From: Hansfordia pulvinata
Lineage: Eukaryota; Ascomycota; Sordariomycetes; Xylariales
Assembly (NCBI GenBank): GCA_006538405.1
Contig: BJKQ01000006.1
Location: forward strand, 1,883,001-1,947,000
Length of the DNA: 64,000 nt
Reading direction: 5' to 3'
Positions within the stretch are counted from its first letter, which is position 1. The number at the start of each line of letters is the position of its first letter. Below the pieces are notes generated by a model that saw only the letters and a program-made list of their open reading frames with translations, had not been told where the DNA came from and did not search any database. Of the stretch, positions 22,076-34,960 are shown piece after piece. The position numbers and the translations under genes were made by a program.

Positions 22076-25000
22076 CTCCCCTGCGTAGGTATCCCGGATC
22101 TATTCTTAGGTTTTTCTTCTTTTTCCTCCTTTCTTTTCCTTATGTGTGGTCTCTTGTCTCGTTGACAATACCAATGGTGATGACGATGCTGTCGAAGGAT
22201 CCGAGAGATTCAAATGTTGGCCGAGTCGGCCGCCCGAGAGCGGAGTCCGGCGATATCGCGAGTGAGGCTGAGTGAGCGGCAGACACCCCTGGCCCGCCCG
22301 TCCGCAGCAGCTGGAGAAGGAGAAGTGTGTGGGGTGGGAATCTGACAGCTCGTGATTCGCCCCGCCCTGTTGCTGCCGCGGCTCAGCCCAGGCCCAGCCC
22401 AAGCCAGCTCGTGTTGCTGACGCCTCATTCTTACACAGCCCCAAGAACGGGACTGGTATTCGAGTATCTGCGCTGGTTATGTCATCCCTATACCCGTGCT
22501 GCCGCCGCTTCCGTGCGCGAGGATATCTCCGAAGACAAGGTGTCGGCGTGTGCCTGGCGAGCACCTGGAGAGGCGGTCAGTGCGTGAATGTTCGGTTTAA
22601 GGCGAGCAACGGTGTAGCCTAAATGGCTGTGTTGAAGTAATTGGATGGATTTGTCTGAAGGTGAGATTGCTGGTTGGTCCAGTTCCATGGCCTTCCATCT
22701 GCCTCAAACGCCCCTCTTCCTCAGTCGTACCTTCCACCTGATCAATACGTCTGAGGTATCAAGGGTGCAGATGCATCATACATCAAATGTACCTGTGCTA
22801 TCGAATCTCATTGGGCCAGATTCAACATGAATTGGACCCAGCGCATCGTACCCCGTCAAATTGAATTGGGGTGCAGGATATGGGCACTTGATACACGCAT
22901 GTACATGATAAGCCGAACTTGGCGGAGAGACGGTTATCGCCCATCGATGTTGGTGACTCGTGAGCAGCGAACGGCGGGGACATGAATGGAGTCAAAGCTT
23001 CGGAGTTCAACGACAGTGAGTCTTGTCATCCACCGTGCCACCCCGGCATACTCGTACATGCTGGGCTGTTGTTCGTTGAGTGTTGTTGTACGTATTTTCT
23101 CTTCTTCTATCCATCTTTTCTGCTAAAAGATGACCCAGCCTCTGGGGCACGGCACGCCCTTTCAACGGCGGGCAAGGACGGGGAGACGCGTTCCCAGTCG
23201 CGAAATGCCCTTGACTTGGCCATGCACTTTGTCAGCACACTCGCACGCCGTGATGAGTGCGCTATGGGGCATGTATTGGGATCACCACAGGCATCGCAGG
23301 GGCCTCTCGAGCCCCCGCAACTCGGGAGAGGGTGCGCGGGTGCCCTCGACAGACCAACATTGACAGCTAAACCCAGTGCCACGGCCATTGCGCCCACCTC
23401 GTCTGAAAATCGCGTTGGCGTTAGCAAGGTTAGTTAACTGTGCCGGGCATCACTGCCGATCTCGCTGCGTGCTGCGTACGTCTGGCATGTGTGGCACGAG
23501 CCACTGCGGGAAGGTCTTTTCGTCCGTCTCCTATCACAAGACACAAAACCGAAGAGAGCAGTTCTACAGGCTGTGGGCACGGCAGGCAGGATTTCCAACG
23601 AGGCGGTGGCAATTGAAGGCGCCGGGGCAGAGGCAGCCAGCCACTCTGGGGCCAGACAGGCCAGACCTCTCGGGATTACGAGTAGATGCAGAAAACAACC
23701 CGCCCCCTCCGAAGTTCGAATGCTCGCACTCAGGATATTGAGTGGCCAGCTTTTCGGGCTGTGGGAAACAGGTATCGCGCACTCGTTCGTCTATCCACGA
23801 AAGTAAGGCTGGAGGCACAACTTGAAAGCTCGGAATCCCGCGCGAGGACAGAGACGAGAGCGATGATGATAATCATGATGATGACGATCTGCGTCCGGAG
23901 CCGATCTCTGGAGAAGGGAAGAGCAAGCAAGCCACCTGCGTGGCGAAGGGGGGAGTGAATGCCCAGATGGACTCGTCCAGGGATTCTAGGAGGGGCCCGA
24001 GGGGGGCGTCACGACATCACGACAAATTCACGGGGGACACGGCGCGGCGAACTATTCGCGCGACCGCCGACGCGGGCTGCCAGCATCGCAATGTGCACTG
24101 CATAACGTCCCTGTCGACCTCGATACATGTAGTGCCAGACCAACGCAGTCCATGTAGGTGCTATGTGGGAGGTACCAGTAAAAACCGCAGTGGAGGTAGG
24201 TTGGGGGTTGGCGATTGGGCCATCGATGGGGTTTATAGGGGGCAAAAAAGAGAAGAAAAACAACACAAGACAAGACTGAACTCAGACACGGGAGCAGGGA
24301 AGAATTCGCCCATACACTGACTAATCTAGTAAGTCTTCCACTTCCACGCCTGTTTCTCGCCATTTCGCCCGTGTGGAAGATGAGGGGTGACACGGCGTCC
24401 CGAAGATACGTGCAGAGTCCGATGCTTTGCTTCTATTTTCACCGATTGACTCCTCTCTCTTTCTTCCCCTCTTTTCGCTCTGTGCCGTGAGTGCTCACGC
24501 TACTCGCAGACGCGAGATTGTGGCCGGACGTGCTCGGCCGACAGCCCCTGCGCTCACGAGTCGTGAGAGGGCCGAGTCGCTATGTGTGGAGATATTCAGG
24601 GAGAGAGGAGAGCCCATGATTTGCCAGACGGACGGCGCAGGAATCCAGGCCGGGAATAAATGGAAATCACCCAGGGCAGGGCCAGCAGGGGCACGATACT
24701 GTAGCCATCGGAACCCTTTCCCAACGACACTTCATGCATGTACCAACATCCCGGAGGAATCCATTGGATGTTATGTACATTGGATGTAGTACATCGCCTT
24801 GATTCCTGGGGAAAACACCCCCGATCCAGGATACAAGGCAAGCCCAGTCGACCTAGTAGATCTTCACCGCGGTCGTAAAAGCCAAGTATGGGAACCGCCT
24901 GAGCGGGAAAGCCGAGTCAGCCAGCCTTTTGCCGCCTGTGAGCTTTTGTTGGGGTCTGGGAGACTCGAGTGACGCCCGTGTCGGAGGACAAGACAACAAG

Positions 25001-26303
25001 GCAACAGGGAGGCGAGTGACTTGGTGGTATCGTGGGCGATACGGTCTAGCTTATAGGTGGATGGTCGTGGTGTAATGAGGGCTGGGCTGGCTGGCTTCCA
25101 AGGAGATACGAGTACCTCCAGCTAGCAGAGGTAGGAACAGTTGGAGCCCGGTAATGGGTACCGATAGCCTGGAGTGAGGACCCGGGAATGGGCGTCCTGT
25201 AGGTAGGTACCTAGGTACACTTGAGAGTGCCCCTCCTAATTCCGCGCCTCTGACCTCCAGCTACCTGGCGGTACCCTGACGCAGATTGTTGGCCTGGACT
25301 CGCTCGGCCAACTGCGGCAGCGCGACACATGCTGTACAGCGCACCTGAGGGTGATATGGAGGATTGGATGTGCGATGGAAAATGGAAGTCGCTGTAGTAC
25401 GAGTATCGTAAAGTACCGCCATCCGATGCCTACGAGTAGAAAGTCTACGCATGTACCCCCGTCGTACTGAGGTTAGGTGGGCTGTCAGTACCTAGGGCTG
25501 CCCGAGGTCGTAGCTCGAGCGGACTGGAGCGGCCCCAGCAGCTCAAGCCTCTTTCAGCATGGCGTCGCTCGCCCCAGAGAGAGGGAGAGAGAGTGAGAGC
25601 CCTCCAGTGGGACGGCGGCCGGCGCGTCTTAGGACGTACCAGAGGGACCGGAGGTGCTCGTGAGTCGTACCTGCCTCTCTCTGTACGGGTGTATCCAATA
25701 TGAACACACCACCCGAAGGTCCCATTTAATGACACCAGAAGATCAAGTGGTCACCGGGCCTGGCAAGGCACCTCTCCCTCCACTCTCTACATGACTTTAG
25801 GTGAAGACAGGGGATGCGATGCCCCAGGCTGCACCACATAGAAGAGGAGCCGTGTCAAACATGCCATCTCGTCGGCTTTCTCCTCTTCTCTCCTCCTCCC
25901 CTGCAGATGGGTCGTCTTCTCCTTCTCCTTCTCCTTCTCAACCCGTCAAACGGCGATGGGGGTATTGGTCTAGCTGTTGTCTGTCTCCCCCCCCCCCCGG
26001 ATATCTGGACACCCATGGGATCTGACTGAGGCGGCGGTGACGACGACAAGGAAGACGACAAACAACGACGAGAATACAGCGATCGCGTACTACGACGACG
26101 TGAGCGGAATGATGGGCCGCCCTAGGCCGGTCCCCACGAGGTGGCACGGGCGGTCTATTGCACCAAGCCCTCGGGGCTTAGACGCTGCTCGCCTGTGCCA
26201 TGAATAGCAGACGATGGATCCAGATTTCGACTGGCGAGGTACTCGTACGAGTAGACCCTATCGTGTCCATGTCGAAGACGGCACGAGCGAGTCTGAGCGC
26301 CAA

Positions 26304-26325
26304 CCCCCCCCCCCCCCCCCCCCCC
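26304..26325. repeat. C22 homopolymer
   Basis: Twenty-two consecutive C on the + strand, in a gene-free stretch. It is capable of forming i-motif or, on the other strand, G-quadruplex structures. Confidence 0.9.
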
Positions 26326-28436
26326 ACCCCTTCCTCTCTACTCGTACCCGTACTCATACTCGCATCATCAACTTCCAAATACATACAGCTAGTTCCCCGT
26401 CGCTCCCTGCCCTGCTGCCCGTGCCCTGCTGGTGATGGGACGCGATGGATGGCGGGCGCCAGGGTAGGGCTGGTGGCGACCCTAATCACGATAAGGCTGG
26501 TGGCAACTTTCGACTGCATTCCTCACGCTCCTCGGGAGTATACGAGAACCTGCAGGCTGTGCCGGGCCCTGTGGGTCTGCGTGCTTGTCTGTCTGTCTGT
26601 CTGTCTGCCTCTCTCTCGTTCCGGTGTGTCTGCTTCCAGTCTGTTGTCTATACACACACCACCAGGCAAGGCGGAGCTAGGGCGAGCAAAAGTTCCCCGG
26701 TTGCTGCCGAAGTGGCCTCGGATCATGCCCGTGGCAGGCGGCGGGGCGACTGGCGCTCAATGCTCCTCGCTCCCGCCCTCTCAATTCCCCAAACTGTCAA
26801 TGAAGGTGGCAAACGGCCGCGCCAGTCTCTTCGCCTTTTCGCCCCTGTGGGATTTCCAACATGGAAAACACGGCCCGGCAGAGTCTGTGGGAGTTGCAAA
26901 GGACCGCAGATGTGGCCAACGACGATCGATGCGCGGGCTCAAGAATGCCGCCGGAAAGAGAACGGATGGCAACAGGTTCAGAGTCAATCCCAAAGGCAAC
27001 ACAACCCGACTCATTGTTGGTTGGAGCGGCGTTGGCGGCGGTTGGATTTGGATGACAGAGGCGACCACTTTGCCGCTGACCTGGCCAAAAACGAACACAG
27101 TTGTCGTGAACGGAAGCTCCGTGATGACGCTTGTCCATATCAACTATGCTGGCAATACCACGTGACGCAACCGAACTCGCAAAGTCTGCGGCTTGACCAC
27201 TGAAGCCGCGCGGACCAAGAGAGCCCAACTCAACTGAGGCACTGGGTCCTCTACTCAACTGGCACGCCACCAGCGGCAATGCAATGCGTCACTCGACTTG
27301 AGCGGATCACGCCCTACACCTAGCGAGGACTTGGAGTTGGGGCACACACGGCCAACTCCGGGGGCGATGCTTTGACTCTAGAAAGGGACGAGACTCAGTT
27401 CACGATGATTTCTCCTCGACTTATGATCGCTATGTAAAGTTTTCCCGCCACATGTACTTGAGGAACTGCAGCCCTCCAAAACTGATCAGCCTGGATGCAA
27501 GTTAATGCATCCAGAATGGCTCTTCCGTAGTTGTCGGGTGGGTTTCCCACTCTAAAAAAAAGCCCTTGGCAACCTCGTCTCAGCCATGCCTCTCCAACTC
27601 AGGAGACTGCCACTTAACCCATAGTGGGGTACGCCCTGCATCAACAAGTGATTGTGGCTGCAATATACGTACTGGCAAGTCCCACCCAGAGCCTTTTCTA
27701 ATTTGAGAGCGTGAAAGGGGTCGGTGAACCCTGGCCGAGTCTCCGCAGAGTCCGCACTGGATACATGGTCACGCAAACGCCACTGAGCACTATGGCATCC
27801 GTACGCGTGACGATAGCACTTGAGTGCGAACGGTGTCCCAAAGGTGTTGCGGCAATGAGTTGACGAGTTTGAAAGTCGGCGCCATAAAGGCAATTCATTC
27901 ACTTGGCAATATTTACCGAACTTTCCATGGCAAGAAAATGTTGACACAGAGCTTAATACCAGGAGTGAGGGTTTTATCCTGTTGTCGATGCGAGCTCAGG
28001 CTGACTGATGAAAGGCTACAGGTGAATGTCACGTTTCTTATTTGCTCCCCTTTCCTGGTGGCAGCCACGGTTGGGCATCTCGGTGTGCATTTCGCGGCTC
28101 CACCGAAAGGCCACAACTCCACCAAAGCCCGAGGCACATTCCCAGAATCTCGTGACCCCCACTGTAAGTTAGTGCTGCACGCGTCGATCGCAGGCTCAGG
28201 TAGCTACCGGCTCTGCAATCTATGCCAGACCAGAGCCGGCGCGGTGACTATGGCCGTGATCCCCGCTGGCTTGAGCCTTCACATAACCGGTTCTGGCAGG
28301 TCTAGCCCACGAAGCACGCCGCACGGCCGTCAACTCGCGACGAGTCGTCCTCAGGCGATTCTTCCTCCCTTCCCGGGGGATGCCTCTCTTTGTTACCTTT
28401 TGAGTCTTGAAGTCAGCCGTTAATTTCCGTGGCCGT

Positions 28437-28482
28437 TCTCTCTCTCTCTTTCTCACAACACACACACACACTCTCTCTGTTC
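28437..28482. repeat. CT/CA microsatellite
   Basis: A run of CT dinucleotides changes into a run of CA dinucleotides and back to CT. This is a compound microsatellite in non-coding DNA. Confidence 0.8.
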
Positions 28483-30300
28483 CCCCTAGGATCGGTGGCA
28501 AGAATGGGAACGATGAAAATCGGCCCTAACGCGTACCCGGATAGCCTACCTCGGCGCACCGGGCAAGGCCCGGGGGAAGGGGGGCTGCGGTAGGAACTCC
28601 GTCCCTCCCCCGAGCCAGGGTTCCTTGAGGTAAAGCAGCCCCTTGACCTCTGGCATCCCACCCGCACGTCACCTTTTCGGAATTACGTCGTCCGGGAAGG
28701 AGTAGTAGGATTCGGGTCGCTTTCAGATCACCTACTTTTTCTTTCTTTCCTTTTCTTTTAATTTTTTTTTTTGGCTTTCGTTGGTATGGGGATACCTCGT
28801 GACTTCTTTGCTCTCTCTCTCTATCTCTCTTTTTCTATGTCTTTCGCTCCCTATCTCTTTGCGTGGCATTGGGTACAAAGTCTAAAGTCACTTAGTAAGA
28901 CTCTCGTGACTACGCAGCACTTGAAAGTTGGCGGACCACGGAAGGGAGCACGGCGGCCAGACCCCGGGAAGCCTGGGTTTTCCCTTAAAAGTGACGCTGC
29001 CATCAGCGGCGGACTTGGTTCCGGTCGTAGGGGACGTGGGATCGCGGACCGTTCGACTTTGAGCCTATCGTAGGACCGGAGACCCGAGGAAAGCTTGTGT
29101 TGCATACTTGACTCATCATCAGCAAGCACATGGGCGCCCTAGGTACAAGGGATTGTGTAGGGGGGGAGAGGGGAATAGGGGAGACACCCGTGGGTATGGG
29201 GACGACATCTGCCAAGCCCCGGGTGGATCTGACATCTACGGTAGGGCCTAGGTCAGGTACGGTAGGCTTGGAAGTTGTAGCGCGGAATACCAACCCATAC
29301 ATGGGGGCTGCTCTGGCCCAGGTAACCATCTCCATGTACATGACGTTTAGAATCGGCGGTTAGGTAAGGTAGGCTGCGGTTCAGGGCAGTACGAGTACTC
29401 GTGCTGAGATAGTGTGGAGGTAAAGTTGGGTCGCGCCACGCGGGCCCCGCCCACAGAGCCATGTACAACTAAACTCCTCCTCCTGGGCCGGGCTGGTGAT
29501 GTGGTGTGGCGTGCGAAAGAGGGGGGGTGGGAACGGATCTCGTCGCTATTCCCGCCGCGGCCTAGGGCTCGGGGGTTCGGCATTTTAACTGCAATCGGAT
29601 TGTTGCTATTTATCCCAGCAGAAGCCAACGCGGCTCCTATCGCGGCCAAGTGGGCTGCCAGCGATGTCTCTAGCTTCCAGACGCCGCGCTAGGTGCTTGC
29701 CGCTTCCAAGTTCGAAATCCAGTCCCCTCAAGCCCTCTGCATGTGCCCTTGGCCTGCACTGGATTCCCGGCAAGGTGGATGGGAGGTGGGTGAGTAGGTA
29801 GGCACGTAGGTGCTTGGGTAGGCTGGGGAGTGAAGCGTATTGACTTGAGAGCGCCGGCGGGGCTTGAAGGCAGAGTCTCTGCCTGCATACCTAGAGTTGC
29901 AGGCCAGAACAGTCTCTGTAGACTGTACGTGGCTCAAGGGTGGCCTACGGGGCGTGAAAGAACCGCCGAGAGTCTCGTTATTCTCCGCAGTAATGATGCA
30001 CCGCGGGCGGCTCTCTCTTAGCGAGTGACGTAAGGCAGCCAGCGCGTTTGTGATTCTCGAGGTGTCCCCAGGCTCGGCTCGGCCTTGTCTCCCAAGGGGT
30101 GCTGATCTCATGCTCGCAAGGGCCACTGCGTCCACTGCGTATATTCCGCATGCGGAATTACAGAAAGGGTCCCGCTTCTCGGGGCGGGAGGCACGCCAAA
30201 GAAACCAATGATCGCCACCAGGATGTCCAAATCCTGCGGTATGCTATTTTGTTCGTTCTTCAACAGCTCCCGCCTCCACGTACCCCACGGCTCGGGAAGG

Positions 30301-30348
30301 AGAGCACACTACAAAGAGAGCACACTACAGAGAGAGCACACTACAGAG
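30301..30348. repeat. 16-bp tandem repeat, three copies
   Basis: Three adjacent copies of AGAGCACACTACAGAG, the first with AA instead of AG near its end. No function is apparent. Confidence 0.9.
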
Positions 30349-33300
30349 TGGGAGTGGGGCGGGGGGAGAAGAGCCGCACAGAAGGAATCACTCGCACCAA
30401 AAGAAAGATGGACCTAAAGGCTTCCCTCACCCGGCTTCGACCAATCACGAGTGAGGCAATCCGACTGAAGGTTCAAGACAGCTTCGGGAGCAAGCGAAGA
30501 TATGAGGAGCCGTGGCGAGAGTGCCTGGCTTTCCTGGTCTCTTTGGGAGTGACTCGGGCCGGAGGGACGTCGACGTCGACTTCCTCTCTCACGCTGCACT
30601 AACAAGAACTTGGAAGGACTAATGGAGTAGCGCGGGTGCAAGCCTTGTCCAGCGGCAAGGCCTGGAGCTTACAGGTGGCAGCCTGCAGGTATAGAATGAT
30701 GACTGATCCTGACAGAGACCATCATTACTCATCCGTTAGTAACGATATCTCCACCACCAAGGCCCATCACCAAGTCGACGCATACACTGTCACGCGCTCT
30801 TTAGTCCAGATCCGTCCGACTCGACGAAAGTCCTGTGGTTGCCCCGTAAGACATGTCCGGACTGTGCACCTGAGCCGTGATGCGCGCTTCCGGCGGCGAT
30901 CATATGCAGCACCTAATTGGACCGTCGCGGTGGGCGGTGATGCTATTGCCCCTTTTCTGAGAGAGCGAGCCCCCGTGCCAGGCAGTGTTACCACATCCAG
31001 AACGCCCGGGGCCCGCTTCTCATTCGACACGGACAGCACCCCCGTGTCAGCAACCACCCAGGGTAGGCCACGGACACTTTGTAGAGCGTTGTGGCGATGT
31101 CGGGGTCTCTGGAGACTGGATGCATACTCGGGAGCCGGTGCTCTTCTCAGAGCGGCTCCGGGACGGCAATTCTGCTAATGCTGTTCAGATCCAACAGTAT
31201 CCGCGGGGCAAGCACGTGCCACGATCCCGTAGAGCATCCAATACACTGTGAGCGACAAGTCTTCCGAGGCTCACAGAGTTACAGACTGGCACTGTTCATT
31301 CCTAGCGGGGGTACGCAGGCAGAGCTGCTCAACGCCACTCGTGGTCGCCAACTGACACACTCCTGGATCCCTGATCACTGGGCTGGCAGAGCGTTTCACC
31401 TCGCCGAACGCTCTCCATTGCACCGTACAAAGTGATACCCTTGATATACGTTTACTAAGAACTTATTAATTCATGCAACGTGGAGATTCACCGCTCTACT
31501 TCTAGTGCGGGAAAAGGATGGCGCCCTGCTGATTCGCTGGCGTTTATGCCCATGCGTGTCTATCAGTCCCCGTGGTGTGATAGGGGGTGCGTCTGAGCAC
31601 GGAGCAGCTTCTCCCGCATATCCCGCTCCACAGAGGTGCACGGGCTTGCCGTCGCAGACAGCGAGGGCCGTGGAAGCAAGATACGAGCAGTAGGTAGCCC
31701 GCAAGCTACAAAAGTCTTTGCCCATGATCCGGATATAGAACGAGCCCAGGAGATTCAGTAGGAAAGGGGCGGGTCTTGGGGTCATGCGTCCTGAATAGGC
31801 AAGTCTTTATGAACTCTGTAAAGACACACACAGTTTCTGGCTAGGAGGCGGGATGTGCATAGCGCAATGCTTGTCTATTCGTCGCAGTCGCAGTTTGGCA
31901 GGCATAGGTTGCGAAGAGCCTACGAGTACCAACGAGCCCACTCCGTGGTCATAAAGTGTCCGACGATGAAAGTGTCCGAGAGCAGGGCAGCGCAGCGAAG
32001 CCCTGCTCCTGGGCCGAGCGCCGCTGCCTGAGGCATCCCAGATCTCGCGTAGGGCCAAGTCTATATCCTTCGAGGGGTGGGGAAGGCAGGCGGGTGGCCA
32101 CCTACACCTACGAGTAATCAGACTGGGCTTTTGCCGGGGGCGGGCATGCGAGTCCCGGCGGCGCCCGACTTTGCCCCCAGCCCCAGCAAAGCGAGGGCCC
32201 CGGTGGATTCAGCACACTCGACAACTAACGTGACTCCCGCGGACTTAAACGTACCTTAGGGCCATGTCGTCGGCGCGCAAGCTGATTTCCAGGGCCAAGG
32301 GCAGACAGATGCAGGTGTTCCCTAGGATTCGTAAGCAGGAGAGGGCTACCCGCGCGTATAAGGGCCAATCAGCCCCAGGGAGACGGAACACTCCGCGAAT
32401 CCGCCCCGTGCGCTCGTACAGCCAGCCTCGATCGGGAATAGATATTTCTGGCTGGCTAGCTGGTGGTGGTGGTAGTGGTGGTAGTGGTGTTGCTGGTAGT
32501 GATGGTGTTACGAGTAATTAAGTCCGAGGTAGGTAGCGTGGTAGTGCCCGTACCTTACCTAAGGGACATCTATGGGTCAGGTAGGGGGCCTCGCCGCGCC
32601 CGAGTGCCGCGTCCAACCTCGCTGGCCCTCTGGCGGTACCTGGCGTCAGGTACTTGACTTAGCTTAGGTACCTACAGCCGGGTGGTGCCCGTGCTGGGCA
32701 CATCCATGGGATCCGGATGGGAGATGGATGCAGATAGTCAGGTACCTTACCTTACTTACCTGCCCGCGGCCACGTCCGGGAGGCAAGTGCCACCGGGCGT
32801 AGAAGTGGGAGTACTCCCGCGTAAGGTACCTACACCTATGGATCATGTACGTATGATGACAGCAAGATGGAAAGAAAGGACCAGTGCGTGGCAATGGGAA
32901 GGTACGGGAGCCGGGAGATGAATCCAGGGACTAAGCCAGAAGGAGGGCTGGTCCGGGTTCGCAAGGCCAGAAAAAGTGCCGAGTCCCACAGCCCAAGAGC
33001 TTATAGACCTCGGACGATGAGGCTCGTGATTGGTTGAGGCAGCCCCGCGCCGCCAGACCAGACCGCAATCCTGAGAGAGCCTGAGGTTGCGCACAGGGCT
33101 GATCGAGGGCGGCAGATCTACGCGCCACAGAGACACGAGAGAGCACAAGGCTCGCTCGCTGGCCCGCCCGCCCAGAACCAGCAGGACGGACCGGCCAGCC
33201 AGCCATGTGAAGAGGAGGGCCACGGAATGACGAGTCTCGACGGGTTGCCCGCTCCAGCCACGCCGGTGTGCGTGGAGACGGTAGCCGCGCCCGTGGCGGG

Positions 33301-34911
33301 ACGCCTCGACTCGTCCCTTTTGCAGTGCAGTCCAGTATCGCTGCTTCCCGGGTCTCGCCCGGCCCGGGACCTCCACGCCTCGTCACGCCTGCCCGGCGGG
33401 ATACGCCCTTGCAATGGCATGCCGTCCAATGTGAGCCGGCTTTGGTCCCCCACTAGAAGGCGACGGGTAGTCTGCAGAAAGTGTTTCAATCATTCATGAT
33501 CAAGCAGCGGGCGCACGAGTGGGACGCCGTGTAACGAGCGCCATGCGTGACACTGGACAGTGTACTTGACACCGGCACGGTTATCGAGTACGAGTGCACG
33601 GCCCGCCCCAGGGGCGCGTGGCAGTCGTGAGCTGCACAAGGGCGACGGCAGTCGTGCTCGACGTGTGCTCGTACAAACCCGCCCACGTCCATGTCAAATT
33701 AAGAGATCCAAACCATTGGATGGCGAGTCGATCTTGCCGTACCGGCTACGCAGTCTGCCGCGACCTGTTCGGCGATCGAGAATGTAGCCGCGACCCATCG
33801 CTCTATTGGCGGCTAGCTGCCTTCCTAATGCAGACATCCTTCCCAAGACGGCGGCTGTCACTCGATGCTAGAGCGCCATAGGCCTAGCCCCCGGCCCCAT
33901 CTTGCGCGCCAGACGCGCAGGCCATGTACTGACGGCCCATCCCAGAGGCAATTCCAGCCGGGGAACGAGGCTTAGAGATACCTGGCTCGAGGTACCCCCC
34001 GCTAGGGTTCTCACTTATGTCCACACGAGTAGGCCACCTCCAGTGCTTGGGTCCATCTGAGCACCTGCTGAAGGTAAAGGTACACGCCTCAGGTTGGTAG
34101 TCGGGGTCGTCGAGGTATATCCATGCCTCCTGGACGTACCTAAGGCGCAGCGCTGGCTACACTCGTAGTGCGAGTACGAGCACCTACCGTGCCTGAGGTA
34201 GTCCGTGCATGGTTCCAAAGTTAGCAGGCCAGATCCACTTCTCCGGCGACAGTTCGGATTTGCGCCTGGATTGTCTCTCCCGGGCCGAAGAAGCAACGTC
34301 GCCCTGCTCCCTGACGACGCACGCACGCACGCACGCCCGCACGCCCGCCTGAGGTCGCTGCGCATCTCCAGCTGATGCTGACGGGGCGAGCGAGCCCGGG
34401 CGCGAGTATGTACCTTTGAGAGCTCGTACCCAGCACACACACCGACTCTCCCTCGGCCGTGACGTCGAACGTCCACCACCCACGACACGAGCGAGCCGCA
34501 GTCGTCCAGCTCGCCCGAGCCAGGCACAACACCAGCGCGGCGCAGCACAGCACCGCACGGCTCCGCACGGCTCAGCTGGAGGAGCCAGTAGAGCGCCCAT
34601 CAGCCCTACCCAGACACATGGATGGGGTGGCCTTCTCGGGTGCGTGCCTCACCACGACCCATGCCACCCCCACACTCGCACGACCTCTTGTCTGTCGCCT
34701 CGCCCCCCATGTTTTCTTACCAAGCCAGTCTTTGCTACGTTACTCCGCGAGGAACGAGTCCTGCTTTCGGTCTGTACGAGTACTCGCAGAGTTTACTCCG
34801 CCCACGCCTGTCAACGCAGCCTCGCGGACTGCTGACAGGTTCAGCACCGGCCTGGGTGCCCGGCCTGTCGGGCATTTTTCGGGGACTATACACGCACAAA
34901 CGTCATGGGAA

Positions 34912-34960
34912 GAAAGAGAGAGAGAGACACACACACAGAGCGAGAGAGAGGTACAGACAG
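34912..34960. repeat. GA/CA microsatellite
   Basis: Alternating GA and CA dinucleotide runs in a gene-free region. Confidence 0.75.

Larger units (their letters stand above)
22076..28500. other. Gene-free region, part 1
   Basis: I find no supportable gene. The first 500 bases probably include the HET promoter. Contents noted are a TTC/CTT-rich run at 25890-25940, a C12 run at 25987-25998, a perfect 14-bp palindrome at 26240-26253, a C22 run at 26304-26325, a TGTC tetranucleotide repeat at 26586-26607 and a CT/CA microsatellite at 28437-28482. Base composition is GC-rich to balanced and lacks RIP features. Open frames, including one of 321 codons at 26200-27165, are low-complexity, lack domains and overlap frames on the other strand. 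Confidence 0.5.

Noticed and set aside
26200..27165. 321-codon plus-strand open frame
   Set aside because: Low-complexity, crosses the C22 run, no domain, and overlaps other long frames on both strands.
27552..27947. 131-codon minus-strand frame
   Set aside because: Mixed composition without any family signature, and no splice-compatible extension with conserved text was seen.
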